The notes under the pieces were generated by a model. It saw only the letters and a list, made by a program, of their open reading frames with translations. It was not told the DNA's origin and ran no database searches. A stretch of DNA of 64,000 nucleotides from Hydractinia symbiolongicarpus (Eukaryota > Cnidaria > Hydrozoa > Anthoathecata > Hydractiniidae): contig NC_079877.1 in NCBI RefSeq assembly GCF_029227915.1, forward strand, positions 8,556,001-8,620,000, given 5' to 3'. Position 1 is the stretch's first letter. Every line of letters starts with the position of its first letter. Positions 58,294 to 64,000 of this stretch are shown piece after piece. The translations under genes were made by a program, and so were the position numbers.

Positions 58294-58387
58294 TCCACCG
58301 AGCCGGATTTGAACCAGCGACCTAAGGATGCCTGAGTGGTATAAGTTCGTCTACAGTCCTCCGCTCTACCAACTGAGCTATCGGTGG
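58294..58387 (-). tRNA. tRNA-Tyr(GTA) with intron
   Basis: Unit 45, consensus. Confidence 0.95.
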
Positions 58388-58480
58388 ATGTAGCATCGTA
58401 CAGTTCTTGTGCAGGACTATGCAGGTCATGTCACGTTTGTAGTATGACGTGGTTTTTAAAATGATGCAATAGCTCGCACG

Positions 58481-58552
58481 TAGCAGAGGGTGGTTTCGAT
58501 CCGCCGACCTCTGGGTTATGGGCCCAGCACGCTTCCTCTGCGCCACTCTGCT
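58481..58552 (-). tRNA. Initiator tRNA-Met(CAT), variant
   Basis: Unit 45. U51C (58503) gives a C51-A63 T-stem mismatch. Confidence 0.88.
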
Positions 58553-58640
58553 GAAGGTAGGTAAGCTGAAATGTGTCTGATGTAAGGTGTAGTTTAGTAT
58601 TGCGAACAGCACTCGAACTATGACCTTTTTACCATTTCCA

Positions 58641-58713
58641 GGGGGATTAGCTCACATGGTAGAGCGCTCGCTTTGCATGCGAGAGGTACCGGGATCGATG
58701 CCCGGATCCTCCA
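58641..58713 (+). tRNA. tRNA-Ala(TGC)
   Basis: Unit 46, consensus. Confidence 0.96.
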
Positions 58714-58972
58714 AGACGATGTTTTTAATTTATTTATTTTTATACTAATTTCAGTAGTTGCCAATGGTCATAAGAGGATTTATGATGCTCCTAAGATTAC
58801 CTGGTATTAATAATAGTAATAATAATACTAAACCGCGCTGCATATGTCTAGAGCATTTCTTGCTGTTTAATTTCGCATTGACAGTATACACAGTTTCAGC
58901 TTTTAACATGATCGACCGTGTGGCATTCGGGCATTGACGCCATCGCGAACATATTATTTAAATATGAACTCG

Positions 58973-59044
58973 TCCTCGGTAGTATAGTGGTAAGTATCCC
59001 CGCCTGTCACGCGGGAGACCGGGGTTCGATTCCCCGCCGGGGAG
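58973..59044 (+). tRNA. tRNA-Asp(GTC)
   Basis: Unit 46, consensus. Confidence 0.96.
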
Positions 59045-59117
59045 GTTCTTTTTATCTTGTCAATGTTTCGTTTCACGTCAGTAGCGTTCGCGGGACTGTC
59101 CGGGAATACAGATTTAC

Positions 59118-59190
59118 ACCCGGTTAGCTCAGTCGGTAGAGCATCAGACTTTTAATCTGAGGGTCGCGGGTTCGAGTCCCTCATCGGTCG
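59118..59190 (+). tRNA. tRNA-Lys(TTT), probably impaired
   Basis: Unit 46. G1A (59118) and G71U (59188) break both top acceptor pairs. Confidence 0.72.
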
Positions 59191-59297
59191 TAACAATTAT
59201 TTGGTACGATGGTGAACTAACTTTCACCACAATGTCTTGTCGAAAGAGGATGAATAACGTAACATTTGCGGAGTGGCAAAGGCGAAGCAAACTTGAT

Positions 59298-59370
59298 GGG
59301 GAACTAGCTCAGATGGTAGAGCGCTCGCTTAGCATGCGAGAGGTACCGGGATCGATGCCCGGGTTCTCCA
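59298..59370 (+). tRNA. tRNA-Ala(AGC)
   Basis: Unit 46, consensus. Confidence 0.96.
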
Positions 59371-59438
59371 ATGCCTTTTCCATAGGCGTAAAATAAATGA
59401 AATTTGCGCAGAGCAATTTGCAGCAGCGTTCGTGTCAT

Positions 59439-59554
59439 GTCGGGATGGCCGAGCGGTCTAAGGCGCCAGACTCAAGACAAAATGTTCTTCCACTCATCGC
59501 GTGGAGAATTCTGGTCCTCGAATGAGGGCGTGGGTTCGAATCCCACGTCCGACA
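59439..59554 (+). tRNA. tRNA-Leu(CAA) with intron, variant
   Basis: Unit 46. U66G (59547) breaks acceptor pair A7:U66. Confidence 0.88.
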
Positions 59555-59595
59555 ACTTTTCCCTGCCACACAAAATTTTAGGCCTAAAATGCAAG

Positions 59596-59689
59596 TCCAC
59601 CGAGCCGGATTTGAACCAGCGACCTAAGGATGCCTGAGTGGTATAAGTTCGTCTACAGTCCTCCGCTCTACCAACTGAGCTATCGGTGG
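59596..59689 (-). tRNA. tRNA-Tyr(GTA) with intron
   Basis: Unit 46, consensus. Confidence 0.95.
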
Positions 59690-59782
59690 ATGTAGCATCG
59701 TACAGTTCTTGTGCAGGACTATGCAGGTCATGTCACGTTTGTAGTATGACGTGGTTTTTAAAATGATGCGATAGCTCGCACG

Positions 59783-59854
59783 TAGCAGAGGGTGGTTTCG
59801 ATCCACCGACCTCTGGGTTATGGGCCCAGCACGCTTCCTCTGCGCCACTCTGCT
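59783..59854 (-). tRNA. Initiator tRNA-Met(CAT)
   Basis: Unit 46, consensus. Confidence 0.96.
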
Positions 59855-59942
59855 GAAGGTAGGTAAGCTGAAATGTGTCTGATGTAAGGTGTAGTTTAGT
59901 ATTGCGAACAGCACTCGAACTATGACCTTTTTACCATTTCCA

Positions 59943-60015
59943 GGGGGATTAGCTCACATGGTAGAGCGCTCGCTTTGCATGCGAGAGGTACCGGGATCGA
60001 TGCCCGGATCCTCCA
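59943..60015 (+). tRNA. tRNA-Ala(TGC)
   Basis: Unit 47, consensus. Confidence 0.96.
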
Positions 60016-60271
60016 AGACGATGTTTTTAATTTATTTATTTTTATACTAATTTCAGTAGTTGCCAATGGTCATAAGAGGATTTATGATGCTCCTAAGATT
60101 ACCTGGTATTAATAATAATAATAATACTAAACCGCGCTGCATATGTCTAGAGCATTTCTTGCTGTTTAATTTCGCATTGACAGTATACACAGTTTCAGCT
60201 TTTAACATGATCGACCGTGTGGCATTCGGGCATTGACGCCATCGCGAACATATTATTTAAATATGAACTCG

Positions 60272-60343
60272 TCCTCGGTAGTATAGTGGTAAGTATCCCC
60301 GCCTGTCACGCGGGAGACCGGGGTTCGATTCCCCGCCGGGGAG
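60272..60343 (+). tRNA. tRNA-Asp(GTC)
   Basis: Unit 47, consensus. Confidence 0.96.
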
Positions 60344-60416
60344 GTTCTTTTTATCTTGTCAATGTTTCGTTTCACGTCAGTAGCGTTCGCGGGACTGTCC
60401 GGGAATACAGATTTAC

Positions 60417-60489
60417 GCCCGGTTAGCTCAGTCGGTAGAGCATCAGACTTTTAATCTGAGGGTCGCGGTTTCGAGTCCCTCATCGGGCG
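60417..60489 (+). tRNA. tRNA-Lys(TTT), variant
   Basis: Unit 47. G53U (60469), as in units 3, 12 and 14. Confidence 0.8.
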
Positions 60490-60596
60490 TAACAATTATT
60501 TGGTACGATGGTGAACTAACTTTCACCACAATGTCTTGTCGAAAGAGGATGAATAACGTAACATTTGCGGAGTGGCAAAGGCGAAGCAAACTTGAT

Positions 60597-60669
60597 GGGG
60601 AACTAGCTCAGATGGTAGAGCGCTCGCTTAGCATGCGAGAGGTACCGGGATCGATGCCCGGGTTCTCCA
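60597..60669 (+). tRNA. tRNA-Ala(AGC)
   Basis: Unit 47, consensus. Confidence 0.96.
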
Positions 60670-60737
60670 ATGCCTTTTCCATAGGCGTAAAATAAATGAA
60701 ATTTGCGCAGAGCAATTTGCAGCAGCGTTCGTGTCAT

Positions 60738-60853
60738 GTCGGGATGGCCGAGCGGTCTAAGGCGCCAGACTCAAGACAAAATGTTCTTCCACTCATCGCG
60801 TGGAGAATTCTGGTCCTCGAATGAGGGCGTGGGTTCGAATCCCACTTCCGACA
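60738..60853 (+). tRNA. tRNA-Leu(CAA) with intron
   Basis: Unit 47, consensus. Confidence 0.95.
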
Positions 60854-60894
60854 ACTTTTCCCTGCCACACAAAATTTTAGGCCTAAAATGCAAG

Positions 60895-60988
60895 TCCACC
60901 GAGCCGGATTTGAACCAGCGACCTAAGGATGCCTGAGTGGTATAAGTTCGTCTACAGTCCTCCGCTCTACCAACTGAGCTATCGGTGG
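60895..60988 (-). tRNA. tRNA-Tyr(GTA) with intron
   Basis: Unit 47, consensus. Confidence 0.95.
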
Positions 60989-61081
60989 ATGTAGCATCGT
61001 ACAGTTCTTGTGCAGGACTATGCAGGTCATGTCACGTTTGTAGTATGACGTGGTTTTTAAAATGATGCGATAGCTCGCACG

Positions 61082-61153
61082 TAGCAGAGGGTGGTTTCGA
61101 TCCACCGACCTCTGGGTTATGGGCCCAGCACGCTTCCTCTGCGCCACTCTGCT
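61082..61153 (-). tRNA. Initiator tRNA-Met(CAT)
   Basis: Unit 47, consensus. Confidence 0.96.
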
Positions 61154-61241
61154 GAAGGTAGGTAAGCTGAAATGTGTCTGATGTAAGGTGTAGTTTAGTA
61201 TTGCGAACAGCACTCGAACTATGACCTTTTTACCATTTCCA

Positions 61242-61314
61242 GGGGGATTAGCTCACATGGTAGAGCGCTCGCTTTGCATGCGAGAGGTACCGGGATCGAT
61301 GCCCGGATCCTCCA
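61242..61314 (+). tRNA. tRNA-Ala(TGC)
   Basis: Unit 48, consensus. Confidence 0.96.
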
Positions 61315-61573
61315 AGACGATGTTTTTAATTTATTTATTTTTATACTAATTTCAGTAGTTGCCAATGGTCATAAGAGGATTTATGATGCTCCTAAGATTA
61401 CCTGGTATTAATAATAATAATAATAATACTAAACCGCGCTGCATATGTCTAGAGCATTTCTTGCTGTTTAATTTCGCATTGACAGTATACACAGTTTCAG
61501 CTTTTAACATGATCGACCGTGTGGCATTCGGGCATTAACGCCATCGCGAACATATTATTTAAATATGAACTCG

Positions 61574-61645
61574 TCCTCGGTAGTATAGTGGTAAGTATCC
61601 CCGCCTGTCACGCGGGAGACCGGGGTTCGATTCCCCGCCGGGGAG
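61574..61645 (+). tRNA. tRNA-Asp(GTC)
   Basis: Unit 48, consensus. Confidence 0.96.
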
Positions 61646-61718
61646 GTTCTTTTTATCTTGTCAATGTTTCGTTTCACGTCAGTAGCGTTCGCGGGACTGT
61701 CCGGGAATACAGATTTAC

Positions 61719-61791
61719 GCCCGGTTAGCTCAGTCGGTAGAGCATCAGACTTTTAATCTGAGGGTCGCGGGTTCGAGTCCCTCATCGGGCG
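61719..61791 (+). tRNA. tRNA-Lys(TTT)
   Basis: Unit 48, consensus. Confidence 0.95.
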
Positions 61792-61898
61792 TAACAATTA
61801 TTTGGTACGATGGTGAACTAACTTTCACCACAATGTCTTGTCGAAAGAGGATGAATAACGTAACATTTGCGGAGTGGCAAAGGCGAAGCAAACTTGAT

Positions 61899-61971
61899 GG
61901 GGAACTAGCTCAGATGGTAGAGCGCTCGCTTAGCATGCGAGAGGTACCGGGATCGATGCCCGGGTTCTCCA
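61899..61971 (+). tRNA. tRNA-Ala(AGC)
   Basis: Unit 48, consensus. Confidence 0.96.
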
Positions 61972-62039
61972 ATGCCTTTTCCATAGGCGTAAAATAAATG
62001 AAATTTGCGCAGAGCAATTTGCAGCAGCGTTCGTGTCAT

Positions 62040-62155
62040 GTCGGGATGGCCGAGCGGTCTAAGGCGCCAGACTCAAGACAAAATGTTCTTCCACTCATCG
62101 CGTGGAGAATTCTGGTCCTCGAATGAGGGCGTGGGTTCGAATCCCACTTCCGACA
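62040..62155 (+). tRNA. tRNA-Leu(CAA) with intron
   Basis: Unit 48, consensus. Confidence 0.95.
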
Positions 62156-62196
62156 ACTTTTCCCTGCCACACAAAATTTTAGGCCTAAAATGCAAG

Positions 62197-62290
62197 TCCA
62201 CCAAGCCGGATTTGAACCAGCGACCTAAGGATGCCTGAGTGGTATAAGTTCGTCTACAGTCCTCCGCTCTACCAACTGAGCTATCGGTGG
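62197..62290 (-). tRNA. tRNA-Tyr(GTA) with intron, variant
   Basis: Unit 48. C67U (62203) makes a G6:U67 wobble. Confidence 0.92.
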
Positions 62291-62383
62291 ATGTAGCATC
62301 GTACAGTTCTTGTGCAGGACTATGCAGGTCATGTCACGTTTGTAGTATGACGTGGTTTTTAAAATGATGCGATAGCTCGCACG

Positions 62384-62455
62384 TAGCAGAGGGTGGTTTC
62401 GATCCACCGACCTCTGGGTTATGGGCCCAGCACGCTTCCTCTGCGCCACTCTTCT
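62384..62455 (-). tRNA. Initiator tRNA-Met(CAT), variant
   Basis: Unit 48. C3A (62453) breaks acceptor pair C3:G70. Confidence 0.86.
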
Positions 62456-62543
62456 GAAGGTAGGTAAGCTGAAATGTGTCTGATGTAAGGTGTAGTTTAG
62501 TATTGCGAACAGCACTCGAACTATGACCTTTTTACCATTTCCA

Positions 62544-62616
62544 GGGTGATTAGCTCACATGGTAGAGCGCTCGCTTTGCATGCGAGAGGTACCGGGATCG
62601 ATGCCCGGATCCTCCA
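62544..62616 (+). tRNA. tRNA-Ala(TGC), variant
   Basis: Unit 49. G4U (62547) breaks acceptor pair G4:C69, next to the G3:U70 identity pair. Confidence 0.86.
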
Positions 62617-62875
62617 AGACGATGTTTTTAATTTATTTATTTTTATACTAATTTCAGTAGTTGCCAATGGTCATAAGAGGATTTATGATGCTCCTAAGAT
62701 TACCTGGTATTAATAATAATAATAATAATACTAAACCGCGCTGCATATGTCTAGAGCATTTCTTGCTGTTTAATTTCGCATTGACAGTATACACAGTTTC
62801 AGCTTTTAACATGATCGACCGTGTGGCATTCGGGCATTGACGCCATCGCGAACATATTATTTAAATATGAACTCG

Positions 62876-62947
62876 TCCTCGGTAGTATAGTGGTAAGTAT
62901 CCCCGCCTGTCACGCGGGAGACCGGGGTTCGATTCCCCGCCGGGGAG
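62876..62947 (+). tRNA. tRNA-Asp(GTC)
   Basis: Unit 49, consensus. Confidence 0.96.
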
Positions 62948-63020
62948 GTTCTTTTTATCTTGTCAATGTTTCGTTTCACGTCAGTAGCGTTCGCGGGACT
63001 GTCCGGGAATACAGATTTAC

Positions 63021-63093
63021 GCCCGGTTAGCTCAGTCGGTAGAGCATCAGACTTTTAATCTGAGGGTCGCGGGTTCGAGTCCCTCATCGGGCG
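63021..63093 (+). tRNA. tRNA-Lys(TTT)
   Basis: Unit 49, consensus. Confidence 0.95.
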
Positions 63094-63200
63094 TAACAAT
63101 TATTTGGTACGATGGTGAACTAACTTTCACCACAATGTCTTGTCGAAAGAGGATGAATAACGTAACATTTGCGGAGTGGCAAAGGCGAAGCAAACTTGAT

Positions 63201-63273
63201 GGGGAACTAGCTCAGATGGTAGAGCGCTCGCTTAGCATGCGAGAGGTACCGGGATCGATGCCCGGGTTCTCCA
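63201..63273 (+). tRNA. tRNA-Ala(AGC)
   Basis: Unit 49, consensus. Confidence 0.96.
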
Positions 63274-63341
63274 ATGCCTTTTCCATAGGCGTAAAATAAA
63301 TGAAATTTGCGCAGAGCAATTTGCAGCAGCGTTCGTGTCAT

Positions 63342-63457
63342 GTCGGGATGGCCGAGCGGTCTAAGGCGCCAGACTCAAGACAAAATGTTCTTCCACTCAT
63401 CGCGTGGAGAATTCTGGTCCTCGAATGAGGGCGTGGGTTCGAATCCCACTTCCGACA
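63342..63457 (+). tRNA. tRNA-Leu(CAA) with intron
   Basis: Unit 49, consensus. Confidence 0.95.
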
Positions 63458-63498
63458 ACTTTTCCCTGCCACACAAAATTTTAGGCCTAAAATGCAAG

Positions 63499-63592
63499 TC
63501 CACCGAGCCGGATTTGAACCAGCGACCTAAGGATGCCTGAGTGGTATAAGTTCGTCTACAGTCCTCCGCTCTACCAACTGAGCTATCGGTGG
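63499..63592 (-). tRNA. tRNA-Tyr(GTA) with intron
   Basis: Unit 49, consensus. Confidence 0.95.
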
Positions 63593-63685
63593 ATGTAGCA
63601 TCGTACAGTTCTTGTGCAGGACTATGCAGGTCATGTCACGTTTGTAGTATGACGTGGTTTTTAAAATGATGCGATAGCTCGCACG

Positions 63686-63757
63686 TAGCAGAGGGTGGTT
63701 TCGATCCACCGACCTCTGGGTTATGGGCCCAGCACGCTTCCTCTGCGCCACTCTGCT
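63686..63757 (-). tRNA. Initiator tRNA-Met(CAT)
   Basis: Unit 49, consensus. Confidence 0.96.
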
Positions 63758-63845
63758 GAAGGTAGGTAAGCTGAATTGTGTCTGATGTAAGGTGTAGTTT
63801 AGTATTGCGAACAGCACTCGAACTATGACCTTTTTACCATTTCCA

Positions 63846-63918
63846 GGGGGATTAGCTCACATGGTAGAGCGCTCGCTTTGCATGCGAGAGGTACCGGGAT
63901 CGATGCCCGAATCCTTCA
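63846..63918 (+). tRNA. tRNA-Ala(TGC), variant
   Basis: Unit 50, the only gene of this unit inside the window. G65A (63910) breaks the T-stem base pair and C71U (63916) makes G2:U71 in the acceptor. Confidence 0.86.
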
Positions 63919-64000
63919 AGACGATGTTTTTAATTTATTTATTTTTATACTAATTTCAGTAGTTGCCAATGGTCATAAGAGGATTTATGATGCTCCTAAG

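Larger units (their letters stand above)
1..64000. repeat. Tandem array of a ~1.3-kb seven-tRNA unit (49 complete copies plus part of a 50th)
   Basis: The same block recurs head to tail across the whole window; each unit starts just before Ala(TGC), at about 1, 1303, 2605 and so on. Most units are 1302 bp. Exceptions are 1305 bp (units 5, 8-11, 23, 28, 34-36, 42), 1308 (12, 37), 1311 (13), 1299 (44, 47), 1296 (38), 1300 (27, a 2-bp deletion near 34140) and 1303 (45, one extra T near 57744). Otherwise units differ by scattered single-base changes. Neither array end is in the window. Known parallels are the Xenopus laevis 3.18-kb tRNA repeat, the Entamoeba tRNA arrays and the human chr1 tRNA repeats; this unit is shorter and its gene content differs from those as I recall them. 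Confidence 0.98.

Noticed and set aside
284-63817. Recurring open reading frames of 60-98 codons in every unit on both strands
   Set aside because: They overlap tRNA genes, simply translate tRNA and spacer sequence, repeat with the unit, and show no known domain or codon constraint; several are broken by single-base changes.
1-64000. tRNA-derived SINE family
   Set aside because: Copies are complete tRNAs with intact 3' ends, introns and terminators in a strict head-to-tail order, without SINE tails or target-site duplications.
1-64000. CRISPR array or other prokaryotic repeat system
   Set aside because: The repeat is 1.3 kb of tRNA genes with eukaryotic introns; there are no short repeats with unique spacers and no cas genes.
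1-64000. Bacterial or organellar tRNA operon
   Set aside because: No encoded CCA, eukaryotic initiator hallmarks, introns after position 37 in Leu and Tyr, and Pol III T-runs all point to a nuclear eukaryotic origin.
1-64000. Assigning the array to a named species
   Set aside because: The tRNAs are too conserved and the spacers are not recognised; only 'animal, probable' can be supported.

Overview
The window is one uninterrupted tandem array of a tRNA gene cluster. A unit of about 1,302 bp is repeated head to tail 49 times, and a 50th copy begins at about 63840 and runs off the end. No protein-coding gene, rRNA, transposon or unrelated DNA is visible. Both edges lie inside the array, so the true array is longer than 64 kb.

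Each unit carries seven tRNA genes in fixed order: Ala(TGC)+, Asp(GTC)+, Lys(TTT)+, Ala(AGC)+, Leu(CAA)+ with a 32-nt intron, Tyr(GTA)- with a 21-nt intron, and initiator Met(CAT)-. That gives 344 tRNA genes here (50 Ala-TGC and 49 of each other type), about 5.4 per kb. By eye, 266 of the 344 have exons identical to the array consensus; 78 carry one to three substitutions. The first five genes point one way and the last two the other, so Leu and Tyr converge on a shared palindromic T-run terminator.

The host is a eukaryote and almost certainly an animal. The tRNAs lack encoded CCA. Leu(CAA) and Tyr(GTA) have introns after position 37. The initiator has A1:U72, A54, A60 and three G:C pairs closing the anticodon stem. 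The Ala genes have the metazoan-type A54 T-loop. Short T-runs (RNA polymerase III terminators) follow most genes. The species cannot be named from this sequence.

Unit lengths run from 1296 to 1311 bp, almost entirely from an (AAT)4-9 microsatellite between Ala(TGC) and Asp. Shared substitutions show local duplication and homogenisation: units 30-32 look identical and share three core-position changes, units 20-23 form a nested group, and units 24-25 share a Tyr change. Two anticodon changes stand out: a Leu gene with a CTA (amber-reading) anticodon in unit 3, and an initiator-Met body with a CAC (Val) anticodon in unit 20.

In the feature list, 'unit n' is the nth repeat from the left. 'Consensus' means no exon difference from the array majority was seen by eye. 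Substitutions use standard tRNA numbering in RNA sense, with the plus-strand coordinate. Spacers recur identically in every unit and are described once, for unit 1.
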